55,023 nucleotides of DNA, from assembly GCA_964244295.1 (NCBI GenBank), contig CAXTIG010000047.1, positions 1-55,023 of the forward strand, read 5' to 3'. The notes under the pieces are model-generated. The model worked only from the letters and a program-made list of their open reading frames with translations. It did not search any database and was not told where the DNA came from. This stretch comes from JAJAZB01 sp964244295 (GTDB lineage Bacteria; Bacteroidota; Bacteroidia; Cytophagales; Spirosomataceae). Of this stretch, positions 22,367 to 30,096 are shown one piece after another (the first letter of the stretch is position 1; the number at the start of each line of letters is the position of its first letter). The position numbers were made by a program, and so were the translations under genes.

Positions 22367-23491
22367 TTACGCCAATTGGTGAAAGGCTTCACCAAAAACT
22401 TGCATTTCGGTCATGGTGCCGAGGCTGACGCGGCACCAGTGCTGTCCGGCAAATTCCCAGTTGCGGATGGCCACGCCTTGCTTGGCCATTGCCTCCACGA
22501 AGCGTTTGCCATCGCTGCGGAGCGGAAACAGCACGAAATTGGTGGCGGAAGGCAGGGGTTCGTAGCCTTTTTCCCTCAAAATCTGGTAGAGATACGCTTT
22601 GGCTTCGGCATTTTTGGCCAGCGCGTACGATACGAACTCCGGGTCGAGGTAGCTCGCAATGGCCCCCTTCAGGCTGGGGGCGCTGATGCTCCCGCCCCCG
22701 GTGCAGAACTGACCGATTTGGCGCACCACCTCCGGCTGGGCCACCAGGTAGCCGATGCGCAGCCCGGCAAACCCGTGAATTTTTGAAAATGTGCGAGTGA
22801 TGATCACGTTGGCTCCTTTTGCCACGAGCGGCAGCAGGGTCGAAACCTTCGGGTCGGGGGCGTAATCGAGGTAGGCTTCGTCGATGAAAACGGGTTTACG
22901 CTTCGAAATTTCTTCGCAAAAACCCGTCAACTTCCCGGCGGGGGACAGGATGCCCGTGGGGTTGTTGGGGTTGCAGAGGTACACTAGGCTGGTACGGTCG
23001 CTGACGCGCCCGGCCATGCGGTCGAGGTCGTAGTCGTAGCTGGGCAGCAGGGGCACTTTTTCGTACCCGACACCGAGGGCGGTGGCCGTGCGGAGCAATT
23101 GCAGGTACGTCGGGTCGCCGCCGACGATGTGGCTGCCCGCTCCACCTTTCATCGTGAAGGCGAGGGCTGTGGCCATGAGTAACTCGCCCGAACCTGCTCC
23201 GAGCAACACATACTCTTCGCCAACGCCCGCCTCCCGAGCGATCATTTTTCGGAACGTCGCCATTGCCTCTCGCTGGTACATAAAACCCGTCGGAATGGCC
23301 TCGGCGATGGCTTTCTGCGCTTTGGCCGAAGGGCCGTGCGGGTTTTCGTTGAGGTTGAGCCGCGCCCGGATGGGCGTACCCGCCAGGTGAGGCAGGCCCA
23401 CCTCGGCGGCTTCGGCGGGTTTCCAGGCATCAGCCAAGCCGAAGCCTGCGGCCAGCGCGGCGGTGGATTTCAGGAGGGTGCGTCGGTTCAA
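22367..23491 (-). CDS. Tat-exported class I/II aminotransferase (HisC-like)
   Basis: 374 residues. The N-terminus MNRRTLLKSTAALAAGFGLA is a twin-arginine signal with a hydrophobic stretch and an Ala-rich cleavage area near residue 29, so the folded enzyme with its PLP goes to the periplasm. The body is a fold-type I aminotransferase close to histidinol-phosphate aminotransferases: NLNENPHGP, CNPNNPTG (N177), DEAYLDY (D204) and the PLP lysine K237 in FSKIHGFAGLRIGYL. Periplasmic aminotransferases are uncommon. It is last in a SusC-SusD-lipoprotein row, which suggests that the imported substrate is an amino compound. The reaction is not known. Confidence 0.82.
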   Translation of the reverse strand: MNRRTLLKSTAALAAGFGLADAWKPAEAAEVGLPHLAGTPIRARLNLNENPHGPSAKAQKAIAEAIPTGFMYQREAMATFRKMIAREAGVGEEYVLLGAGSGELLMATALAFTMKGGAGSHIVGGDPTYLQLLRTATALGVGYEKVPLLPSYDYDLDRMAGRVSDRTSLVYLCNPNNPTGILSPAGKLTGFCEEISKRKPVFIDEAYLDYAPDPKVSTLLPLVAKGANVIITRTFSKIHGFAGLRIGYLVAQPEVVRQIGQFCTGGGSISAPSLKGAIASYLDPEFVSYALAKNAEAKAYLYQILREKGYEPLPSATNFVLFPLRSDGKRFVEAMAKQGVAIRNWEFAGQHWCRVSLGTMTEMQVFGEAFHQLA

Positions 23492-23522
23492 AATTCTATG
23501 GTTCGTAAAGAAAAAAGGAACT

Positions 23523-23570
23523 CGTCATTGCGAGCGAGGCGAGAATTTTCACCCTTCGCTCGCAATGACG
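23523..23570. repeat. 15-bp inverted repeat, GTCATTGCGAGC family
   Basis: CGTCATTGCGAGCGA (23523-23537) and its exact complement (23556-23570) with an 18-base spacer. The head GTCATTGCGAG is a widespread dispersed bacterial repeat. It lies 12 bases after the lipoprotein gene and 31 bases before the aminotransferase start on the same strand, so it may attenuate the last gene. Confidence 0.65.
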
Positions 23571-23582
23571 CCGACGGGGAGG

Positions 23583-24104
23583 TTACTTCGCCTGCACCTT
23601 CGAAAGACGAGTGAATGTCACGCCGTCGAGGGTGCCGGTCCAACTCAGGGCGGCACTGGGAGTTTTGGGAGCCTCGAACCCGAGATCGGTTGATGCCTTT
23701 GAAAATTCGGCCCAAGTCTTGGAAAAAGAAACTTTGCCATTTGCATCGGTCGTGGCCTCACCAATGGTTACTATGACTACTTTACTAGTTTTGGGATCGG
23801 TGACGCGTTGCAACAGGGTGATCTTCAGGTTGGGCACGGCCACCGAGTCGATGCCTTTTTTGTAGTCGAGCAAATTGGTTTTGTCGAGTTTCAGTATCCG
23901 CGCCCGCAGGGTGACGGAGGCGCTGAGGGCGTACAACGCGGTGGGTTCACTCGAAAAATCGCTTTGGTACGGCGCGTCGACAATCTGCACCAGTACCGGC
24001 GAGGCCTCGAAGGGCACGAGCGGATCATCGACTTTTTTGCAGGAACTGACCGCCAAAGCCACGCAAAGCGCGAGGAGGGCGGTGGGGGTGAGGAGTTTTT
24101 TCAT
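23583..24104 (-). CDS. Hypothetical lipoprotein of the SusCD locus
   Basis: 173 residues. A lipoprotein signal MKKLLTPTALLALCVALAVS ends in SSC, followed by KKVDDPL, a charged tether typical of surface lipoproteins in this phylum. The mature part reads as beta-rich and Ig-like (SVTLRARILKLDKTNL, GEATTDANGKVSFSKTW, AALSWTGTL). No family recognised. It lies 196 bases after susD and before the Tat aminotransferase on the same strand, so a role in substrate capture with SusC/D is plausible. Confidence 0.7.
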   Translation of the reverse strand: MKKLLTPTALLALCVALAVSSCKKVDDPLVPFEASPVLVQIVDAPYQSDFSSEPTALYALSASVTLRARILKLDKTNLLDYKKGIDSVAVPNLKITLLQRVTDPKTSKVVIVTIGEATTDANGKVSFSKTWAEFSKASTDLGFEAPKTPSAALSWTGTLDGVTFTRLSKVQAK

Positions 24105-24120
24105 GGTAGTGATTTATTTT

Positions 24121-24262
24121 TCTGTCATCCTGAGCACTGCCCGCAACGGAGTTGGAAGGATCTTGTTGGCCTGCCGAACAACCGGCTGTAAGCTAATATT
24201 GGCTCATCGGATAGCTATTCGGGAGTCCAACCAGGTTCCTCACTGCGTTCGGAATGACAGGC
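24121..24262. repeat. Imperfect GTCATCC-type inverted repeat
   Basis: CTGTCATCCTGAG near 24121-24133 and TCGGAATGACAG near 24251-24262 are imperfect complements at the two ends of a 140-base segment between susD and the lipoprotein gene. The head matches the repeats at 13294 and 20882. Confidence 0.45.
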
Positions 24263-24300
24263 TTCGTTTTTTGCCAACTGCTTACTGCTGCTGCCAACTC

Positions 24301-25776
24301 TTATTTTTCCGCCCACCAGAGTTTGGTTTTGAAATCGTCGGCCCCGGCGTTCATCGTCACGCCTTCGTCTTTTTTGGCTTTGTTGAGCGAGGTTTCCGAG
24401 CCGGGGTACTTCAGGCGCGTGGGTAACACGCCGTCGTTGACGAACACCGCGCGGGGGTCACGGGCGGGCAATACGGGGAATCCCGTCCGGCGGTACTCGG
24501 TCCAGGCTTCGATGCCCTGGGCGAAGAGCGCGATCCACTTTTGGTCGATGATTTTCTCCCGGCTTAGGCTCCCCACTTTTGTCAGGTAATCCGCCGGGGC
24601 CGTCACGCCGTACTGAGTCATCGAGGCGGCGATGCCTTTCTCGAAGTACTCCTGAGCTTTCGCGACCCCTCCGTCGATGTCGCCGTCGAAGGCGGCTTCG
24701 GCCAGGATGAAGTTCAATTCCGACAGCGTCATGATTACCTCCGGCGCGTCAGCTTTGGTAAAGGCCGGCCCGATGGTGGCGGCGGTGGAAAGGTAGGTCG
24801 TGGCGATGGCGTCGGGCAGCCCGTTGGGCACGCCCAGCCAAACCCCTTTTTGCTGGGTGCCGTACACGCCGAGGCGCGGATCACCCAGGGCGACAAGTTT
24901 GTCTACCAACGTTTTGCTCAGGTTCCAGTCGGTGCGGCCGTCCTGCACCATCACCTGGTTCCACTCGTTGTTGGAGGGCAGCACGGTGGTGCATTTCAGG
25001 GCGGCATTGTCGGCGTTGGTCGTGAAAAGGGGGAATTTTGTCGGGTCAGCCAGGATTTCCTTCATGATGGCCTTCGACTCAGCCGATTTCTTGGCCGCCT
25101 GCCGGTTGGCCAGCCGCAGCCGGAGCGAGTTGGCGAACTTTTTCCACTTCAAAATATCGCCGTTGTACAGGATGTCGCCCGCAATGGCCGGACCGGTCAC
25201 GCTGAGTTTTTCGTTGGCCAGTTTCAAATCGGCCAGCATTCCGGCGTACACCGCTTCCTGCGAATCATACTTGGGCGTGTAGGCGGGTTCGGCGGCGGTG
25301 CCCTTCAAGGCTTCCGAGTACGGAATCGCCCCAAACAAATCGGTAAGCAGCGAAAATACCCAGGTGCGCATGACCAGCGCTGCGCCGTAGTAGTTGGCGT
25401 TGGGGGCAGTTCCTTTTTCGTCGGTGGAGGTGATGATGCGTTGAAAATTCAACTGGGAGTCGTTGTAGAAACTCTGCCAGTTGTTGAGCAGCACGGCCTC
25501 CGACACGGTGTAATCGTCGCCCTCGTTGGCATAAATATTCCGGCCCAGGTGCTGAACGTACAACTCGGCCACGTCGATGTTGAGCCGCTCGAAGCGGGTG
25601 CGGCTGCCCCAGTACCGGTCCACCGATTTTTCGATGGCGTAGGTGAGCAGGTACTGCGGACCGATAGCCGTGGGGCTGTTGGGGCTGACGTTCATGCCGT
25701 CGAAACTCTTCGTACAGCCCGACGCGACGGCGATGCCCGTGGCGAGGAAAAGGTTTTTTATGGAAAAGATTTTCAT
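24301..25776 (-). CDS. susD: SusD/RagB-family nutrient-binding lipoprotein
   Basis: 491 residues from MKIFSIKNLFLATGIAVASG (start 25776) with lipobox ASGC. It matches the SusD-like subfamily that opens with FDGMNVSPNSPTAIGPQYLL, has TPR-like helices (NNWQSFYNDSQLNFQRI), and a later VIMTLSELNFILAEAA block typical of these lids. SusD proteins sit on top of the SusC pore at the cell surface and bind the ligand. It lies 171 bases after susC on the same strand, with a hairpin-rich spacer between. No glycoside hydrolase is encoded alongside, so the substrate need not be a glycan. Confidence 0.88.
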   Translation of the reverse strand: MKIFSIKNLFLATGIAVASGCTKSFDGMNVSPNSPTAIGPQYLLTYAIEKSVDRYWGSRTRFERLNIDVAELYVQHLGRNIYANEGDDYTVSEAVLLNNWQSFYNDSQLNFQRIITSTDEKGTAPNANYYGAALVMRTWVFSLLTDLFGAIPYSEALKGTAAEPAYTPKYDSQEAVYAGMLADLKLANEKLSVTGPAIAGDILYNGDILKWKKFANSLRLRLANRQAAKKSAESKAIMKEILADPTKFPLFTTNADNAALKCTTVLPSNNEWNQVMVQDGRTDWNLSKTLVDKLVALGDPRLGVYGTQQKGVWLGVPNGLPDAIATTYLSTAATIGPAFTKADAPEVIMTLSELNFILAEAAFDGDIDGGVAKAQEYFEKGIAASMTQYGVTAPADYLTKVGSLSREKIIDQKWIALFAQGIEAWTEYRRTGFPVLPARDPRAVFVNDGVLPTRLKYPGSETSLNKAKKDEGVTMNAGADDFKTKLWWAEK

Positions 25777-25792
25777 GTTTTTTGATTTCGAC

Positions 25793-25926
25793 TCCCCCCT
25801 TAAAACTAAGGAGGGGTGTGGTGGATGGTGCGCTGGCGGGGGTGGTTGGGTGGCGGATGAAGGCACTTGGCCGGTAACCGAAACCACCCCGTCCCTTCGG
25901 GGCACCCCTCCTTTATCAAGGAGGGG
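25793..25926. repeat. Nested hairpins between susC and susD
   Basis: AAGGAGGGGTG (25808-25818) is complemented by CACCCCTCCTT (25903-25913). Each arm is also part of its own small hairpin (for example CCCCTCCTT-TAT-CAAGGAGGGG). Such a structure inside an operon may lower susD transcript levels or protect the susC mRNA end. Confidence 0.55.
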
Positions 25927-25947
25927 AATCGTTGGTGTCGTCTTTTC

Positions 25948-28900
25948 TCAAAAACCCAAATTCAAATTAAAGCCCAAACTCCGCGCCGAGGGCAGTTCGC
26001 CGTAGCCAAAGCCTTGCTTGTTGGAGCCGTTGGAGTCGATTTCGGGGTCCTGGTGGGGGTGGTTTTTAAACAACATCGCCACGTTGCGACCGACGATGGC
26101 AATCCGGGCGGTTTGCAAGCCAACTTTCTTGACCAGAAAAGTTGGAACCTGATAGCCGAAGGCCACCTCGCGGAGTTTCACGTAGCTCGCATCGAAAATG
26201 GCCGCTTCGTGGTAAGTACGAGGGTTGTTGTACCCCACGTAGGCGTTGGCCGAGGCGATGGTGCTGTTGGGGCTGAATTTCACGGTCGTGCTGCCGTCGG
26301 GGTTGGTCGTGGTGAGGGCATTGACGCCCTTGCCGATTACGCCTTCTTCGCGTCCGATGGCCGTTTCGGCGTACTGACCCGTCCAGCGGGCGTTGGCGGT
26401 ACCTTCGTCGTAGATCGAGCCGCCGATTTTTGCATCGACCAACGCCGTGAGGCTGAAGCCTTTGAAACTGAAGGTGTTGCTAAATCCGCCGGTCCAGTCG
26501 GGTTGGATATTGCCTAGGATTTTCTGGTTGTTGTCGCGGATGGGCAGGCCGTTGCTGCCCAGGATAAGTTGGCCGCTGTACTGGCCGGAGGCATCGTAGT
26601 AGGCCGCTTTCGGGTCGCTGCTTTGCACCCGGGCGAAGCCGTAGCCGTAGAGGGTACCGTAGGCTTGCCCGGCGCGGGCTTCAAGGGTGAGGCCCCGGCG
26701 CTCGTTGAGGGTGTAGGTGGTCAGGCCCTCGGCCAGTTCGATGACCTGGTTGCGGTTGCGAGCGAAGTTGAAGGCCACGTCCCACTGGAAGCCGTTGCCC
26801 AGTTTCAGGGGCGTTCCCGAAATCGTCAGTTCGATGCCTTTATTCACGATTTCACCGGCGTTCAGAATCCGGCGGTTGTAACCGCTGGATTTCGAGATGT
26901 CCACGCCCAGAATCTGGTTGCGGGTGTTTTGCTCGTAGTAGGTGGCGTCGATGCCGACTTTGCCTTTGAAAAGCCGCACGTCTACGCCGAATTCCAGACC
27001 GGTCGTGGTTTCGGGTTTCAGGACGCTGTTGGCAATGGTGGTGGCTTCGTAAAATTGGGGGAGCGCGCCGTTCCAGGAGGTGGTGCTGGCCGGGAAGGTC
27101 TGCGACAGTTGGTACGGGTCGGTGTCGTTGCCCACCTGAGCGTAGCTGGCGCGGAGTTTCCCAAAGGTCAGCACGTCGTTTTTGATGCTCGGCATGAGGT
27201 CGGTCAGCACCGCACTGAGCGAGGCCGAAGGGTAGAAATAGCTGCGGTTGGAAGCGGGCAGCGTCGACGACCAGTCGTTGCGGGCGGTTACATCGAGGAA
27301 GATGGCGTTGCGCCAGCTCAGGTTGAGTGCCCCAAATACAGACTGGGTTTCCTTGCGCTGAATTTCGCTGGTAATCTGATTCTGGCTCGGTACCGCATTG
27401 CTGAGGTTGTAAAGCCCGTCTACTACCAACTGCCCCACGTACATGTAGTTGTTTTTGTAATAATTGCTCCGCTGCACGGCTCCAGCCTGGGCGCTCACGG
27501 CGAAATCACGGGCGAAGGATTTATTGAAGGTGAAAATCACGTCGGTGTTGGTTTCCTGCCGCCGCGATATCCGCTCTTCGTACCGGCCCGGCGTGGTGTT
27601 GCCGTTGCGGGTGCGCTCGAAGTTGACGATGTTGATAAACGTCTGGGTGAAGAAATCCGTCCCGGATCGGAGCATCACGCTGAGTTCGGGCAGGATTTTG
27701 TAGGTCAGGGCTACGTTGCCCACGAGCCGGTCCTTATCGTCGCCCGAAGGGAGTTTTTCCTGGATGTAGTACGGGTTGGTGAAGAACGTGTGCTGCCAGT
27801 TGGGCGGGTCGTTGTCGGGGGTTTTGCCCGGCACGGCACGCTGAATGTGAGTGCCGACGTAGTCGCGCCAATTGCGCTCCTTCACCCAGTCGGTTTGCCG
27901 GTGCGACCAGATAAATTCCTGTCCGCTGGTGAAACTACGGTTGCCCGCGCCGCTTTTCACGTATTCACCCGAAAGCGTCACGCTGATTTTGGGCGTGAAG
28001 TTGTAGCCTGCGTTGATTTTGTAGTTGTTGCGGTGGTAATCGTTGAAATACATAATTCCCTGCTGATCGAGCCGACCGAGGCCGAGGCGAAAAAAGCCTT
28101 TGTCGTTGCCACCCGAAATGGCCACGTTGTTGGTCCAGGTGCTGCCGGTTCGCCAGAAATCCTCGTAATTATTGGGGCTGGGCGTGAGCGGAGCCACTTC
28201 TTTGCCGCTCCACCAGTGCCGCACCAGGCGGCCGTCGAGGGGGCCACCCCAGCTTTCGTCGGTACCTTCGGTGCCACTCAGCGGGGCCAGCGGGCCGTAA
28301 GCCGCGCGGTACTGGGCAATTTCGGTGGGATCGGTGATACCGCCGCTCCAGCCGTCGTTGTACCAGGTGCGGTAGCCGTTGCCACCGCCGTAGGTATTCT
28401 GAAAATTGGGCGAAATCCAGGGGCGTTCCGCCGTGAAGTTGGTGCTCACTTCCACGCCGATGCCTTTGGTACCCGCGCCATTTTTGGTCGTAATCAAAAT
28501 GACCCCGTTGGCCGCCCGCGAGCCGTAGAGCGCGGCGGCGTTGGGGCCTTTCAGCACCGAAATGTCCTTGATGTTTTCGGGATTTACCTCCGAAATGCCC
28601 GAACCAAATTGCTTGTTGAACGCCTGCTCGATGGGCACCCCGTCGATGACGATGAGCGGTTGGTTGTTGCTCGAAATCGAAGAAGCCCCGCGAATCTGAA
28701 TCGTGGAGCCGCCGCCCGGTCCGGAGTTGGCGTTGATGCGCACCCCGGCGATTTTGCCTGAGAGCGCGTTGGCCACGTTGGAGGGCCGCACGTCGGCCAC
28801 CGCTTTGCCCGAAATGCTTTGCTGGGAAAACCCGAGGGCTTTTTTCTCTTTTTCAATCCCAAACGCCGTCACGACCACCTCGCTGAGCTGGTTGGCATCG

Positions 28901-29190
28901 GCTTTGAGCGTCACGTCGAGCGTGCTGCGGTCGCCCAGGTCGAGTTCCTGACTGAGAAAACCGATGTAGGTGACTTGCAGGATTTTACCGCCCGTGGGTA
29001 CGCTGAGTTTGAAACGCCCTTCGGCGTCGGTACTGGTACCGGCAGTGGTGCCCTTCACGAGTACCGAAGCGCCCGGTAGCCCCGCGCCGTCGTCGCCCGA
29101 CAGCACGCGGCCCGTCACCAACCGATCCTGGGCTTGCGCCAGTCCGACGGTGAGGAGAAGCAGGAAAGAAATGCGTACGAGTTGTTTCAT
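25948..29190 (-). CDS. susC: SusC/RagA-family TonB-dependent transporter
   Basis: 1080 residues with signal peptide (MKQLVRISFLLLLTVGLAQA). A carboxypeptidase-regulatory-like domain follows (about 23-100, VTGRVLSGDDGAGLPGASVL). Then come the TonB-box region LSEVVVTAFGIEKEKKALGF, a plug (QPLIVIDGVPI, LKGPNAAALYGSRAANGV) and a 22-strand barrel to the C-terminal NLNLGF. It imports a ligand presented by SusD using TonB energy. It heads a leftward row with susD, a lipoprotein and a Tat aminotransferase. No sigma/anti-sigma pair lies nearby. Upstream is a 33-bp inverted repeat. Confidence 0.92.
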   Translation of the reverse strand: MKQLVRISFLLLLTVGLAQAQDRLVTGRVLSGDDGAGLPGASVLVKGTTAGTSTDAEGRFKLSVPTGGKILQVTYIGFLSQELDLGDRSTLDVTLKADANQLSEVVVTAFGIEKEKKALGFSQQSISGKAVADVRPSNVANALSGKIAGVRINANSGPGGGSTIQIRGASSISSNNQPLIVIDGVPIEQAFNKQFGSGISEVNPENIKDISVLKGPNAAALYGSRAANGVILITTKNGAGTKGIGVEVSTNFTAERPWISPNFQNTYGGGNGYRTWYNDGWSGGITDPTEIAQYRAAYGPLAPLSGTEGTDESWGGPLDGRLVRHWWSGKEVAPLTPSPNNYEDFWRTGSTWTNNVAISGGNDKGFFRLGLGRLDQQGIMYFNDYHRNNYKINAGYNFTPKISVTLSGEYVKSGAGNRSFTSGQEFIWSHRQTDWVKERNWRDYVGTHIQRAVPGKTPDNDPPNWQHTFFTNPYYIQEKLPSGDDKDRLVGNVALTYKILPELSVMLRSGTDFFTQTFINIVNFERTRNGNTTPGRYEERISRRQETNTDVIFTFNKSFARDFAVSAQAGAVQRSNYYKNNYMYVGQLVVDGLYNLSNAVPSQNQITSEIQRKETQSVFGALNLSWRNAIFLDVTARNDWSSTLPASNRSYFYPSASLSAVLTDLMPSIKNDVLTFGKLRASYAQVGNDTDPYQLSQTFPASTTSWNGALPQFYEATTIANSVLKPETTTGLEFGVDVRLFKGKVGIDATYYEQNTRNQILGVDISKSSGYNRRILNAGEIVNKGIELTISGTPLKLGNGFQWDVAFNFARNRNQVIELAEGLTTYTLNERRGLTLEARAGQAYGTLYGYGFARVQSSDPKAAYYDASGQYSGQLILGSNGLPIRDNNQKILGNIQPDWTGGFSNTFSFKGFSLTALVDAKIGGSIYDEGTANARWTGQYAETAIGREEGVIGKGVNALTTTNPDGSTTVKFSPNSTIASANAYVGYNNPRTYHEAAIFDASYVKLREVAFGYQVPTFLVKKVGLQTARIAIVGRNVAMLFKNHPHQDPEIDSNGSNKQGFGYGELPSARSLGFNLNLGF

Positions 29191-30042
29191 GAGTTTGGTT
29201 AAGGGTAAAATGGGAGAAAGAATTTGGTGGAGTTTCCAGTCTTGAGTTTACAGTTTTCAGTTGCAGTAACATTCGTAACTGAAAACTGTAAACTCAAGAC
29301 TGGAAACTCAACAAATGCGCTTCCGGCTGCAATCCGCCCGAATTGGGCCGCATACAATCCGAGGCGGACGCAGCCGGGAAGCGCCTGAATCAAGGGCACC
29401 GGAAGGTGCCTTTTTTCAGTTTTTTTAAGGGATCGACGCGGAGGGATTGGGCAAAAAATGCTTTTTCCACACTTTCGCGTCTGCTTCCTTTTCCAGTAAA
29501 GAGGTTACTCGTAATAAAACCAGCGTAACACGGTACGATACACCACCCCGCCGCTTTTTGAGCGAACGCAATAATTATACGTCAACGCCTCCGTCCAGCA
29601 AGTGGACACTTCATGCTGATTTCGCGGTTGTCCCAAGTGCAGCCTGAACAACCGTTTCATCCAACCAAGCCTGAACCTTTGAATGATTCAATCCGCTTGG
29701 CTTTACAATAGTATAGGTGAAAATCGGAAAAGCAAAATTGTTAGTATGGTTTTTAGGCTAAATCGGTACAAAATTTTGTAAAAACCGAATTATGAAGAAT
29801 TGATTTATTTGTACGATTAAATAAATTATAGGTAAGATGCAAGACCATCTGAAAAATGAGTTTCAAAATATTTTCTGAAATGATTCATGATTTCTGGGAA
29901 AAAGAAAAAAATTTAGGAGAACTGATTTTGGCTTGGTTCCCGATCCAGTCAGTTCGAGTGCGCCATCAAAGGAGGTAGGTTCCTGCCTGAGCGCTCGGGT
30001 ATGGGCCTGGTTGGATGAAAGGACCCATTCCCGCCTGGGGCG
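29191..30042. other. Gene-free 850-bp gap upstream of susC
   Basis: No convincing gene on either strand. It holds a 33-bp inverted repeat (29230-29309, annotated separately). A second hairpin pairs GCGCTTCCGGCTGC (29317-29330) with GCAGCCGGGAAGCGC (29370-29384). An AT-rich stretch (about 29700-29900) is a likely place for the susC promoter, though I cannot pinpoint it. Confidence 0.4.
29230..29309. repeat. 33-bp perfect inverted repeat upstream of susC
   Basis: Arms 29230-29262 and 29277-29309 are exact complements around a 14-base spacer; the left arm begins GAGTTTCCAGTCTTGAG. It lies 40 bases upstream of the susC start, so if transcribed it would form a very stable leader hairpin. Confidence 0.75.
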
Positions 30043-30078
30043 AAAAAAAAGGGTGAGTTGTGAATTCACAACTCACCC
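30043..30078 (-). terminator. Palindromic terminator
   Basis: GGGTGAGTTGTGAA joined directly to its exact complement makes a 28-base palindrome (30051-30078). On the minus strand it is followed by T8. It ends the transcript of the gene at 30097-31572. Confidence 0.85.
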
Positions 30079-30096
30079 CTCCTAACTCACAATCGC

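Noticed and set aside
26569..28761. A 730-codon open frame on the plus strand opposite susC, and similar long frames opposite cbs (9466-10641), the BamA-like gene (17961-19466) and the TonB receptor (34068-35255)
   Set aside because: They are mirror frames of GC-rich genes: composition is dominated by Gly, Val, Ala, Arg and His, there are no signal peptides or motifs, and the opposite strand carries clear families.
24301..29190. Polysaccharide utilisation locus
   Set aside because: SusC and SusD are present, but there is no glycoside hydrolase, lyase or sulfatase next to them; the GH13 gene at 13407 is 8 kb away and separately transcribed.
29317..29384. Hairpin GCGCTTCCGGCTGC/GCAGCCGGGAAGCGC as a small RNA
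   Set aside because: One imperfect stem without a promoter or terminator is not enough to call an RNA gene.
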